DNA of 64,000 nucleotides from Phil1 sp963643205 (GTDB taxonomy: Bacteria > Bacillota > Clostridia > Christensenellales > CAG-138): contig CAVIJJ010000001.1 of NCBI GenBank assembly GCA_963643205.1, forward strand, positions 124,001 to 188,000, written 5' to 3'. Both the position numbers and the translations under genes were made by a program. This document shows positions 54,460 to 63,301 of this stretch, piece after piece (positions within the stretch are counted from its first letter, which is position 1; each line of letters opens with the position of its first letter). A model generated the notes under the pieces. That model had not been told where the DNA came from, ran no database searches, and saw nothing but the letters and a program-made list of their open reading frames with translations.

Positions 54460-54872
54460 AAATTCATATCCTTTTTAGAAAATGCGTACGGCAACAGCTC
54501 CTCTAGCGACATTATTTTATATTCGCCCTTCTTGTTGGCGCATATTATAGGCATTTCGCCGTCGCAAAACTCGCTCAGCACCTGGCGGCAAACTCCGCAC
54601 GGAACGGCAGGAGTATCCCCGTCCCAAACTATCGCAAGCGCGTCAAACTGGCGCTCACCCTCATATATTGCCCGAAGCATAGCAACGCGTTCTGCACATA
54701 CGGTTGGTGAATACGCGGCATTTTCAATATTGCAGCCAAAATAATACGCGCCTGACGCGCCCTTAAGGCATGCCCCCACCCTGAATTTTGAATACGGCAC
54801 ATAAGCACGCTCCTTGGCATCATTAGCCATTCTTAAAAGATTTTTAACCTCAAACTCATGTATGCTTCTCAT
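54456..54872 (-). CDS. cdd: Cytidine deaminase
   Basis: 138 residues, homotetrameric type. It deaminates cytidine and deoxycytidine. Zinc ligands and catalytic Glu lie in TVCAERVAM (near residue 55) and PCGVCRQVL (near 90). YVPYSKFRVGACL is the N-terminal substrate loop. Four-base overlaps with ybeY upstream and era downstream indicate coupled translation. Confidence 0.96.
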   Translation of the reverse strand: MRSIHEFEVKNLLRMANDAKERAYVPYSKFRVGACLKGASGAYYFGCNIENAAYSPTVCAERVAMLRAIYEGERQFDALAIVWDGDTPAVPCGVCRQVLSEFCDGEMPIICANKKGEYKIMSLEELLPYAFSKKDMNL

Positions 54873-55306
54873 CTTGTTATCCCCATATCATTTAATATTT
54901 TATCCTGAAGGGCAAACATTTCTTGCCTCTCTTCATCCGTCATATGATCATAGCCAAGTATATGCAGACAACCATGAACAGTCAAAAACGAAAGTTCCCT
55001 TTCAAAAGAGTGCCCGTATTCCTCGGCCTGCGCCTTGGCTCTGTCTATCGAAATCGCGATATCGCCCAAGAAACCGTCTGGAACGGAAGAAAGCTCCTCT
55101 CCTTCACTTGAAGGAAAGCTCAATACATCCGTAGGCCTGTCAACATTGCGATAATCCCTGTTCATAGCCCAAATGCCATCATCATCCGTTACAAGAACGC
55201 TTATATTACCCGAAACTTTCTCGGCGGCCAGCGCTCCATTGGCGGCCCGTTTAATTATCACCTCGGTATCCTTTGGACAATCCGTTTCAAGTATAACATC
55301 TATCAT
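54869..55306 (-). CDS. ybeY: Endoribonuclease YbeY (16S rRNA maturation)
   Basis: 145 residues. The zinc site HGCLHILGYDHMTDEER near residue 113 is the family signature. N-terminal strands VLVTDDDGIWAMNRDYRNVDRPTDVLSF-type core are typical (read in parts). It processes the 16S 3' end and takes part in 70S quality control, which fits the neighbouring era. It overlaps pgpH and cdd by four bases each. Confidence 0.96.
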   Translation of the reverse strand: MIDVILETDCPKDTEVIIKRAANGALAAEKVSGNISVLVTDDDGIWAMNRDYRNVDRPTDVLSFPSSEGEELSSVPDGFLGDIAISIDRAKAQAEEYGHSFERELSFLTVHGCLHILGYDHMTDEERQEMFALQDKILNDMGITR

Positions 55307-57441
55307 TTTTTAAGATCCTCCATGTTCGGATATTCTATCCTATCATGCATCAAACCGGCGAAAGTTTTCAAAAAGCTCTTCTCTATTTCGCTTATCTCGG
55401 CGATTGTAAGCGGCGCGTTAGACATCATATTCTCGTTTTCGTTAAGCTTGCCCCATATTATCTTGTGCACCATTTGCTCAACGGCGGCGCTGTTTGTATC
55501 TCCCAATGATCTAACTGCGGCTTCACAACCATCGGCCATCATAACAATTGCGCTCTCTTTTGAAGACGGCCTATTTCCGGGATAGCGGAATCCTTTTTCC
55601 TTCACGCTGTCATCCGCCTGTTTTGCCTTAAAATAGAAATAAGTCATAAGCGAATTGCCATGGTGCTCTCCGCATATCTTTATAACGGCGGAGGGGAGCT
55701 TATATTTTGTTAATAAGGTTACGCCGTCCTTTTGATGGGCGATAATAGTTTGAGCGCTTTCAAGCGGCGGAAGAGTATCGTGTATATTCTCGCCGTTTTT
55801 CTGATTTTCCTTAAAATACAGCGGACGCCTCAGCTTGCCTACGTCATGATAATATGCCCCTACACGCGCAAGCAATGCATCTGCGCCTATGCGCTCAGCG
55901 GCGCCTTCCGCAAGAGCCGCAACCATAACACTATGCTGATAGGTTCCCGGAGCTTCGCTCATAAGCTGTTTCAAAAGAGGGTGGTTGGTATTGCTCAATT
56001 CATTTAACCTTGCCGGCGTAGCAACATCAAATAAGGTTTCCCATATAGACAGCGAACCCGTAACCAGCAGGGAGCAAACTATCGCACTGCCGAATATCCA
56101 GGCGATTGACTCCATCAAACTCCAGAATTCGCATTTTAGCATAAGCTGGAGCATCAGCATGACAAACGCTGCATATCCGCCGCCTACCGCGCCGGCAGCT
56201 ATCATGGACGCCCTGCTTTGTGCCTGCTTAAGAGCAAGGATAGCGGCGAAGCCGGAAACCATATTGCATATTATCATTATTGTGCAATGCGAACCGAGTA
56301 TTCCGCTGCCTGATCCGCCGGCCATTATGCCGAATATAACGCTCAGAAGCATGTTAACAGCATACGCCGTGCCCTCGCCAACAAGTAAAGAAGTTAGCAT
56401 TATAGGGATGAGTATAGGCGTAAAACGGTAATCAACGCGATTGGTAAGATAAGCTAATCCGCAGGAAAGCATTATCAGCACAGAAACAATGGCCATGCAT
56501 TTTATGCTGGAAAGAGTTTCCTTTTCCATAAAACGCATATAAATTGCAAATAAAGCAAACAGCAGCAGAATAAAGAGAAGTATTCCTACTGTAAGGCTTA
56601 TGTTGCTGTCTTCTCCCTTGACCAAATCCATGCTTTCAAGCAGCGCAAATTGGGATTCGCTTACTATGCTGCCTTTTTCCACCACAATTTGGCCTTTCTT
56701 TACCGTTATCGGTTCAACGCTTTCAATAGCCGCGGCATGTTCAGCCTCTGTCGCAGATGTATCCACTCCCAAAGTAGGCTGAAGGAAGTTGTCAAATATG
56801 AGTACCGCGATTTTCTTAAGCCCGGCCGGTATTGCGCTCATTGCGTTTATTTCACGCGTGCAGCTGGATACCAAGCTATCTCGACCGTCCTCCGACACCC
56901 CGGCTTCGAGTGCGGTATTAAGCTTTGAAAGTGTAACATCCTTTAGGGTTTGCAGCTGATCACTGCTTGCGGACAGTACAGCCAGCAGACTTGATTCATC
57001 TATCGCAGGCGATACGGCAGAGCAAAGAGAAGCCTTTGATGCGTCCGAGAGAGCTTCTCCCCACTGAGATGATGTTGCGGGCATATCCGCATCCTGTGGT
57101 ACTTCAGCCGCTGCTTTTACGTAAAGTTTTTCAAGGCCCAAAAAGAAATCTTCCGCGTTATTTTCGTATTCGCTAATCTTTGCCGAGTCGATTGCATATA
57201 CGCTGCCTGCTTCGCTGCGTGCCTTTTCGCGCATTATTTCCGTATTTATTTCGTCTACTGCCTCGCAGGTAGCAAGAATGGTAGCAGGTGACACCTCTCC
57301 GACTTTTACATCATATCTTACAGGCGTGAGCATGCCTTTAACAAATATAAAGGCCACAGCTAAAGACAGCAAAAGCATACAAAGCGAAATTAACCTTGCA
57401 TTTTTCCTGGTAATCTGTTTTGTTGCTTCACGTTTTGCCAA
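55303..57441 (-). CDS. pgpH: 7TM-HD phosphohydrolase, PgpH-type c-di-AMP phosphodiesterase
   Basis: 712 residues. An N-terminal helix (about 18-36) precedes an extracellular 7TMR-HDED domain (about 45-275), then seven membrane helices (about 280-480) and a cytoplasmic HD domain. The HD residues are in QHSVMVAALAEGAAER (near 515) and VGAYYHDVGKLRRP (near 540), with further His in IIAHQKDG and GEHHGNS. PgpH proteins hydrolyse cyclic di-AMP, which controls potassium and osmotic balance. The start is TTG at 57441 with AGGAGG nine bases upstream. It follows phoH by 17 bases. Confidence 0.94.
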   Translation of the reverse strand: MAKREATKQITRKNARLISLCMLLLSLAVAFIFVKGMLTPVRYDVKVGEVSPATILATCEAVDEINTEIMREKARSEAGSVYAIDSAKISEYENNAEDFFLGLEKLYVKAAAEVPQDADMPATSSQWGEALSDASKASLCSAVSPAIDESSLLAVLSASSDQLQTLKDVTLSKLNTALEAGVSEDGRDSLVSSCTREINAMSAIPAGLKKIAVLIFDNFLQPTLGVDTSATEAEHAAAIESVEPITVKKGQIVVEKGSIVSESQFALLESMDLVKGEDSNISLTVGILLFILLLFALFAIYMRFMEKETLSSIKCMAIVSVLIMLSCGLAYLTNRVDYRFTPILIPIMLTSLLVGEGTAYAVNMLLSVIFGIMAGGSGSGILGSHCTIMIICNMVSGFAAILALKQAQSRASMIAAGAVGGGYAAFVMLMLQLMLKCEFWSLMESIAWIFGSAIVCSLLVTGSLSIWETLFDVATPARLNELSNTNHPLLKQLMSEAPGTYQHSVMVAALAEGAAERIGADALLARVGAYYHDVGKLRRPLYFKENQKNGENIHDTLPPLESAQTIIAHQKDGVTLLTKYKLPSAVIKICGEHHGNSLMTYFYFKAKQADDSVKEKGFRYPGNRPSSKESAIVMMADGCEAAVRSLGDTNSAAVEQMVHKIIWGKLNENENMMSNAPLTIAEISEIEKSFLKTFAGLMHDRIEYPNMEDLKK

Positions 57442-57458
57442 TATTATGCGCCTCCTTG

Positions 57459-58463
57459 TCAGCTTTTTCTGTTGTAAGCCCTATCGTACGCGGTTATTAT
57501 CCGCTGCACCATCTCGTGACGAACAACGTCCTTGTACGTAAGATAAACCTGCGCGATACCCTCTACATCTTTAAGTACGCCAAGCGCGTGTACCAGCCCG
57601 CTTTTTCTTTCCGGCGGAAGGTCAATTTGCGTTATATCTCCGGTAACGACAACGCGGGAGCCTTCTCCGAAGCGAGTAAGGAACATTTTCATTTGCTCTA
57701 TGGTGCAGTTCTGCGCTTCGTCCAGTATTATGTAAGCATCATTTAGAGTACGTCCTCGCATATACGCAAGGGGCGCAACCTCTATAACTCCGCGTTCCGA
57801 AAGATTCTTGAAAGTTTCAGGACCAAGGAAATCATACAGTGCATCATAAAGCGGCCTAAGATAAGGATCCACCTTATTCTGAAGATCCCCGGGAAGAAAG
57901 CCTAGCTTTTCGCCGGCCTCAACTGCGGGTCTTGTAAGTATAATCTTTTCTACCTCTTTATTTTTGTACGCAAGTACAGCCATTGCCACCGCAAGATATG
58001 TTTTGCCGGTACCGGCCGGACCAACTCCAAACACGACCGTGTTTCGTTTTAATGCGTTAACATACTTCTTTTGCCCAAGCGTTTTGCACTTTATGCGCCT
58101 GCCCTTCGCGGTAAAAGCAACCACATCGCTTTCAAGCTCCGTTATAAGATCCGCGTTGCCCTCTTTCGCAAGGTCAACGGCATAGCGAATACGACTGCGA
58201 TCTATATTTTCTCCTCGTCTGACGGTTATAAGAAGTTTTTCAACAACCGTTTGCGCCAGCGTTACAGCCTCTTCAGATCCTTCAATACGTATGCAATCAC
58301 CTGCCGCTATTATATGTGCGCCGGTTTCCGCATCAATAACCCTTAAATTTTCATCAAACACACCAAAAAGCTTTATCATTTCATCCATCGACTCTACGCT
58401 GCATTCTGCGGTGCAAAGCTTTTCGGAGTCTTCAGCAAGCTTGGTCCTTAAATAATCTTCCAT
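57459..58463 (-). CDS. phoH: PhoH-family ATPase
   Basis: 334 residues. A KH-like N-terminal region (about 30-100, GDCIRIEGSEEAVTLAQ) precedes a RecA-type ATPase with Walker A GPAGTGKTYLAVAMA near residue 148 and Walker B AYIILDEAQNCT near 245. PhoH proteins are predicted RNA-acting ATPases linked to rRNA processing, consistent with ybeY and era in the same operon. The ATG has AGAGG upstream. The sporulation genes yqfC and yqfD that often precede phoH in Clostridia are absent here. Confidence 0.94.
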   Translation of the reverse strand: MEDYLRTKLAEDSEKLCTAECSVESMDEMIKLFGVFDENLRVIDAETGAHIIAAGDCIRIEGSEEAVTLAQTVVEKLLITVRRGENIDRSRIRYAVDLAKEGNADLITELESDVVAFTAKGRRIKCKTLGQKKYVNALKRNTVVFGVGPAGTGKTYLAVAMAVLAYKNKEVEKIILTRPAVEAGEKLGFLPGDLQNKVDPYLRPLYDALYDFLGPETFKNLSERGVIEVAPLAYMRGRTLNDAYIILDEAQNCTIEQMKMFLTRFGEGSRVVVTGDITQIDLPPERKSGLVHALGVLKDVEGIAQVYLTYKDVVRHEMVQRIITAYDRAYNRKS

Positions 58464-58651
58464 ACATAATACCTCTTAATCACGCATGGGAATCACCCGA
58501 TCTTTACTGCAACATAAATGAAGGTAATTCTCCGCTACATTAATAATATCATATTCGTCCTGATTATTCCATACATCATTGCCGTGCCTTGTCATTCAAA
58601 AGTCTGAGAAAAAACAAAATTAACGAAATATACATTATTTGTACAATAATA

Positions 58652-58699
58652 CAGCCGCACTCAATAGCCGGTGTTAAGCCAACGCTATCGGTACGGCTG
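58652..58699 (-). terminator. Branched hairpin after the TcdA-like gene, possible terminator
   Basis: Outer stem CAGCCG/CGGCTG (58652-58657, 58694-58699) encloses an inner pairing ATAGC/GCTAT. It lies 14 bases past the stop on the minus strand; the tail is only moderately T-rich. The remaining bases 58464-58651 hold no gene I can see. Confidence 0.4.
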
Positions 58700-58712
58700 C
58701 AATGTTTATGCT

Positions 58713-59435
58713 TTAATTGCGGTTAAAAGCGATGTCTTTTATTACTTCACCGGCTAGTATCAAGCCGGCTGCTCCCGGTACAAACGATATACTGCCCGGC
58801 GTTGAACGTCTTTTAGAATCTGTATCGGCATTATTGCTGAATGCTGGCGTTAGCGGCTCCTCCTTTGAATATACGACTTTCAGATTATCGATGCCCCGTT
58901 TTTTCAGTTCTCTGCGCATAACGCGGGCAAGAGGACAAACTGAAGTTTTATATATGTCCGCAACCTCAAAGCACGAAGCATCAAGTTTATTGCCCGCGCC
59001 CATACAGCTGATAACATTTGTTCCTGCTCGTTTTGCTTGCTCTATAATCAATAGCTTAGATGATATGGTGTCTATTGCATCGATTACATAATCATATTCC
59101 GAGAAGTCTATAATATCTTTGTTTTCCTCGGCATAAAAACAATTTAGGGCTGTTATATTGCAATCCGGATTTATATCCAGCGCTCGCCCGGCCATAACAT
59201 CAACCTTGGGAATGCCGACTGTTGAATCCAGCGCTATTAGCTGGCGATTAATATTGCTCTTAGCAACAGTGTCACCGTCTATAAATACCAGCGTGCCGAT
59301 GCCGCTTCTGACAAGTGCTTCCGCCGCATACGATCCTACACCGCCCACTCCGAAAAGGACTACCTTTGCGTTCAATAGTCTAATCATTCCTTCATCGCCT
59401 ATCAAGGCTTTTGTTCTTACAAATCTTTCTTCCAT
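58713..59435 (-). CDS. tRNA threonylcarbamoyladenosine dehydratase (TcdA/CsdL-like)
   Basis: 240 residues, an E1-like ThiF/MoeB fold. The nucleotide loop GVGGVGSYAAEALVRSGIG is near residue 33 and the adenylation Arg in NINRQLIAL near 65. A CMGAGNKLD motif and a KTSVCPLARVMR segment match the TcdA subgroup, which cyclises t6A37 in tRNA to ct6A. The C-terminus ends in PGAAGLILAGEVIKD. General ThiF-family adenylation of another substrate is the alternative. It lies 46 bases after comF. Confidence 0.87.
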   Translation of the reverse strand: MEERFVRTKALIGDEGMIRLLNAKVVLFGVGGVGSYAAEALVRSGIGTLVFIDGDTVAKSNINRQLIALDSTVGIPKVDVMAGRALDINPDCNITALNCFYAEENKDIIDFSEYDYVIDAIDTISSKLLIIEQAKRAGTNVISCMGAGNKLDASCFEVADIYKTSVCPLARVMRRELKKRGIDNLKVVYSKEEPLTPAFSNNADTDSKRRSTPGSISFVPGAAGLILAGEVIKDIAFNRN

Positions 59436-59481
59436 GGATAACAGTATACTTTAGCTGAATAACTTTGGCAACAGGTTGCGT

Positions 59482-60126
59482 TTACTCCGAATAGCCCGCT
59501 AAGCACACGGCAGCGCCGTATACTGCTAATGCGCCGTTTGCCTTTAGAACTTTGGCGCATTCGTTCATCGTAGATCCGGTTGTATATACATCGTCTATTA
59601 TCAATATACGCTTGCCGTTTGCCGCCTTTGCTGCCCCAAAAGCATTTTTCATATTTTCAACTCGTTGAGTTTTATCAAGTTCTCTTTGGCTCTTAGTGTT
59701 CTTTTTTCGAATTACGAGTGACTCATCCAGCACAAGACCATATTTTTCGCAAAGTTCACGGGCTATCAGTTCGCTCTGATTATAGCCTCTTTTACGTAGT
59801 TTTTTAGGATGCAGAGGTATCGGAACAACTGCATCCGGATGCCATTCATCGGGCAGTTCAATAAGTGAAGCAAAGAATTTGCATAAGTAACGCGCATCAT
59901 TATATTTGTAGTTATGCACGGCAGCTGCGATATGCTTCGTGTAGTGAATTGCGCAGTATATGCTGTCAATATATTCAGTACAGCCAACTATACCGGCGGT
60001 TTTAATCAAAGACGCGCACTCGTCGCAGAGCCCGTGATTATCCGTATGCGCTTCGCTGCCGCATATAGCGCACACAACATTATTGGGGTATATGGCATTC
60101 AATATACAATCAATTATCTGGTTCAC
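59482..60126 (-). CDS. ComF-family phosphoribosyltransferase-like protein
   Basis: 214 residues. The N-terminus has a four-Cys zinc finger (CAICG..CDEC, about residues 18-38). The C-terminal PRTase domain carries the PRPP motif ILIIDDVYTTGSTM (near 177). ComF is needed for DNA uptake in competent bacteria, acting with the helicase ComFA and primosome parts; many non-competent Firmicutes keep it. The start is GTG, immediately after the recD2 stop; an ATG two bases upstream is out of frame. Confidence 0.92.
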   Translation of the reverse strand: MNQIIDCILNAIYPNNVVCAICGSEAHTDNHGLCDECASLIKTAGIVGCTEYIDSIYCAIHYTKHIAAAVHNYKYNDARYLCKFFASLIELPDEWHPDAVVPIPLHPKKLRKRGYNQSELIARELCEKYGLVLDESLVIRKKNTKSQRELDKTQRVENMKNAFGAAKAANGKRILIIDDVYTTGSTMNECAKVLKANGALAVYGAAVCLAGYSE

Positions 60127-60127
60127 A

Positions 60128-62341
60128 TCAATTACCGTCCAGCACTATTGTATCAAGCTCCATTAAAAGGCACTTAAGCGCGCTGTATCGCCGGCGAATC
60201 TGATTATTGTTCACCATGTCATAAACACATTTGCTACTGCCAAGTATATAAACCTGCTCTCTGGCCCTTGTTACTGCGGTATAGAGAAGGTTTCTTGTCA
60301 TTAGCTGGGGAGCGCCTCCCGCCAACGGCATTATCACAACAGGATATTCACTGCCCTGGCTTTTATGTACGGTTGCGGCGTAGGCCAGGCTCAGTTCGTC
60401 AAGCATTGAGTAATCGTATGCCGCGGCGCGTTCATCGTCAAACAGAACCGTAACCTCCTGCTCGGATAAATCTATACGCTCTACCGTACCAAGATCTCCA
60501 TTAAATATCCCCGTTCCTTCCTCTCCTGTTTTGGTACGCTTCCAGGGTATTTTATAGTCGTTCTTTATTTGCATAACCTTATCGCCCTCACGCAGCGTAA
60601 CTTCGCCCTGCTTACGCTCCTTTTTGGCCGGTGAAGGTGGATTAAGCGCAGCCTGTAAGCGCGAATTCAAATTCATGGCACCTAAAGCGCCTTTTTTCAT
60701 TGGAACAAGAACCTGCACATCTTTTATAGGTTCATTTGTTGAAAGCTTATTTGTTTTGCCGGAGTTTAAGGCGATAACACGCCGTATTATCTGTTCGGCC
60801 CCGGATATTTCCTCAAAGCAGAAATCTTCTGAGCCCGCAAAAAGATCCGGCTGTTTGCCGTTGTTTATACGGTGCGCATTCTCAACAATCATACCGCGCT
60901 CAGCCTGGCGGAATATATCGGTTAGCCTTATTACCGGAACAACTCCGCTCGCTATGATGTCCCTAAGCACATTGCCCGGGCCAACAGGCGGAAGCTGATC
61001 GGCATCACCAACCATTATGAGGTGCGTACCGCTCGGCGTAGCCCTTAATAGAGCGCGCATAAGCAACACATCAACCATGGACATTTCATCAACTATTATT
61101 ACATCCGTTAACAGTGGATTATCTTCATCATACAAAAATTTATCACCGGATGCCCCATAACCAAGCATACGATGAATGGTGCGCGCTTCGGTGCCGGTAG
61201 CCTCGCTCATTCGTTTTGCGGCACGCCCCGTGGGAGCACAAAGCTGATAATCAAGCCCCATGCGTTCCAGCAAGCGAATTATAAACTTTAATATAGTGGT
61301 TTTACCTGTACCGGGACCGCCAGTTATTACCATTGCGCCGCTTTTTAGCGCCGTTTCCACAGCTTTTCTTTGCTGAGGTGCAAGCGGTATCTTCAGTTCC
61401 TTTTCAAGGGCGTTTATTTGAGCATTCAAGCCAAGCATAAGCTGCATTGCGTCGCGAGAAGCTACGTTCATTATTCTGCGGGCGCATTCACTTTCCGCGC
61501 TGTACATTCCGGGGAGAAATACTGAATCTACGTTGTCTATAAGTTTATACAGTACATCGCCGGAAATTATCAGCTCATCAAGCATTTTCTCGGCAGGAAG
61601 TTCATCCGCCTGCAAAAGCTGACAGGCCACGCTTATCAATCGTTCACGCGGAAGGAACGTGTGTCCCTCCTGCCTTGCCCATTGAAGGGTATATTTTAAC
61701 CCCGCCTTAATTCTAAAAGGTGAATCCGGTTCAAAGCCGGCCTTTACCGCAAGCTTATCCGCCGTGATAAAGCCTATGCCCTCTATGTCGTCTATAAGTC
61801 GATACGGGTTCTCCTTAAGTTTTGCTATGCAAAGATCTCCGTATGTATTATACAGCTTCATGCTTTGCGCTACGGTTATACCGAATTCCTGAAGAGAAAG
61901 CATTACATCGCGCATGCCTTTTTGCATTGCGAATGATAAAGCTATTTTGCTTGCTTTTATGCGGCCTATACCCGGAACCTCTCGCAGTCGCTCCGGCTCT
62001 TTTTCCAATACGTTGAGCGTTTCCATTCCAAACGTTGATACTATATCACGCGCCGTGGCTTCGCCTACGCCTTTTATAAGACCGCTACCAAGATAATTAA
62101 TTAGCGCACCAAGGGTTGCCGGCGCGATTGTTTGGCTTGATTTGGCCCTCAATTGCGGCCCATAAGTCGGATGCTCCGTCCATTCACCGGTAAACTCGGC
62201 ACGTTCCCCTACCGTTACAAGCGGTAAGGAACCGACAATGGTACGCTCATCGCCGTTATCATCGGTGATCTCGATAACACTGTACCCGTTTTCTGCATTT
62301 CTGAATATTATGCTTTTAACCGTGCCTATCAGCTTATCCAA
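60128..62341 (-). CDS. recD2: ATP-dependent DNA helicase RecD2
   Basis: 737 residues. The long N-terminal extension (about 1-330) with OB-like start, helix-hairpin-helix EVPGIGRIKASKIALSF (near 115) and GIGFITADKLAVKAG (near 195) marks the RecD2 subtype that works without RecBC. Walker A is GGPGTGKTTILKF (near 345), Walker B VIIVDEMSMVDVLL (near 420), and the C-terminal SH3/UvrD-like region ends with YAATVHKSQGSEYPVV. It is a 5'-3' helicase in repair and fork processing. The start is TTG at 62341 with GGGAGG nine bases upstream. Confidence 0.95.
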   Translation of the reverse strand: MDKLIGTVKSIIFRNAENGYSVIEITDDNGDERTIVGSLPLVTVGERAEFTGEWTEHPTYGPQLRAKSSQTIAPATLGALINYLGSGLIKGVGEATARDIVSTFGMETLNVLEKEPERLREVPGIGRIKASKIALSFAMQKGMRDVMLSLQEFGITVAQSMKLYNTYGDLCIAKLKENPYRLIDDIEGIGFITADKLAVKAGFEPDSPFRIKAGLKYTLQWARQEGHTFLPRERLISVACQLLQADELPAEKMLDELIISGDVLYKLIDNVDSVFLPGMYSAESECARRIMNVASRDAMQLMLGLNAQINALEKELKIPLAPQQRKAVETALKSGAMVITGGPGTGKTTILKFIIRLLERMGLDYQLCAPTGRAAKRMSEATGTEARTIHRMLGYGASGDKFLYDEDNPLLTDVIIVDEMSMVDVLLMRALLRATPSGTHLIMVGDADQLPPVGPGNVLRDIIASGVVPVIRLTDIFRQAERGMIVENAHRINNGKQPDLFAGSEDFCFEEISGAEQIIRRVIALNSGKTNKLSTNEPIKDVQVLVPMKKGALGAMNLNSRLQAALNPPSPAKKERKQGEVTLREGDKVMQIKNDYKIPWKRTKTGEEGTGIFNGDLGTVERIDLSEQEVTVLFDDERAAAYDYSMLDELSLAYAATVHKSQGSEYPVVIMPLAGGAPQLMTRNLLYTAVTRAREQVYILGSSKCVYDMVNNNQIRRRYSALKCLLMELDTIVLDGN

Positions 62342-62371
62342 CCTAAAAAGCCTCCCTTATATATCAATGCC

Positions 62372-62400
62372 ATTCTATCATACATAATCGTATGAGGCAA
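62372..62400 (-). promoter_or_regulatory. Candidate recD2 promoter
   Basis: Minus strand TTGCCT (62400-62395), 17-bp spacer, TAGAAT (62377-62372), 30 bases before the TTG start. Confidence 0.55.
62379..62394. repeat. Inverted repeat filling the recD2 promoter spacer
   Basis: CATAC-ATAATC-GTATG, perfect five-base arms, exactly between -35 and -10. A possible small operator, or chance. Confidence 0.4.
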
Positions 62401-62474
62401 AGAATTTATAAGAGAGGACAAAACTAAGCAATTAGCGCCATTTAGCCGTTTTAATCAGCTATGAACAAGTTCTT

Positions 62475-63296
62475 TTATTCCAAGGTTTTCGCAATATTAA
62501 GGAATTCTTCATCTATCGGTCCGCTGTATTCGCTGATCTCGTAAGTTTCTACATACTCGATAAGATTAGCGGATTCGCCGTAAAGTTCGACAAGCTTATC
62601 GTGTACTGTCTCAGCTTCTTTATGGCTTTCCGCATGATAGCGTTCACTAAGATGCGCAATTTGTTTCTCCCGCGGCCAGTCTATGCGTTCTGTATGGTGC
62701 GGCCAATACATCCAATCGAAATACTGGCACTCGTGGCTTGATGCAAGTTTTACCTTAAAGTCTACCCTTTCGCTGCTGATCGGAACTATAATATCTGGCT
62801 GATGCGGGTAAGGCTTTTTGAAATCATCTGCCCAATACAGTATGCCGGGAGTATCATCAAGATATGGCGTATCCGGGCAAATTTTCGGTACGGTAAGCAA
62901 AAAAGAAGCATCTTGCAGAAGTAAGGACACGTTTCTATGATCGGCGTGATAATCGTTTGGCCTATTTGTTATTATGATATTCGGCCTAAATGTGCGAATA
63001 TATCTGATTAGTCTTTCACGCGCTTCAAGCGTAACCTGCAGTTGTCCGTCAGGATAATCCAGCACGTCATAACGCGCGTCAAGCAATCTTCCGCTTGCTG
63101 CGGCCTCACTGCGGCGCTGCAGCCTAAGCTCTTCTCTTGTTACATCCGCGTGATATGTGCCGGCGCTTCCGTCAGTAACGGAAAGCAATCTAACCTTCCA
63201 CCCTTTTTCTTGAAGTTTTTTTAGAAGACCCCCGGTGTAGGTATCGGCATCGTCAGGATGAGCGCCTATGCTCAGTATGCGTTTTTCCTCTTTCAT
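62475..63296 (-). CDS. PIG-L family N-acetylglucosaminyl deacetylase
   Basis: 273 residues. The zinc motif AHPDDAD (near residue 12) and the later motif NDYHADHRN (near 110) are the PIG-L/LmbE signatures. These enzymes deacetylate GlcNAc-containing substrates such as GlcNAc-inositol, GlcNAc-malate (BshB) or chitin fragments. It begins five bases after nagB, so the physiological substrate is probably an N-acetylglucosamine compound whose product feeds glucosamine-6-phosphate deaminase. BshB proteins are shorter (about 235), and no bacillithiol genes are near. Confidence 0.88.
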   Translation of the reverse strand: MKEEKRILSIGAHPDDADTYTGGLLKKLQEKGWKVRLLSVTDGSAGTYHADVTREELRLQRRSEAAASGRLLDARYDVLDYPDGQLQVTLEARERLIRYIRTFRPNIIITNRPNDYHADHRNVSLLLQDASFLLTVPKICPDTPYLDDTPGILYWADDFKKPYPHQPDIIVPISSERVDFKVKLASSHECQYFDWMYWPHHTERIDWPREKQIAHLSERYHAESHKEAETVHDKLVELYGESANLIEYVETYEISEYSGPIDEEFLNIAKTLE

Positions 63297-63301
63297 TTTG
63301 T

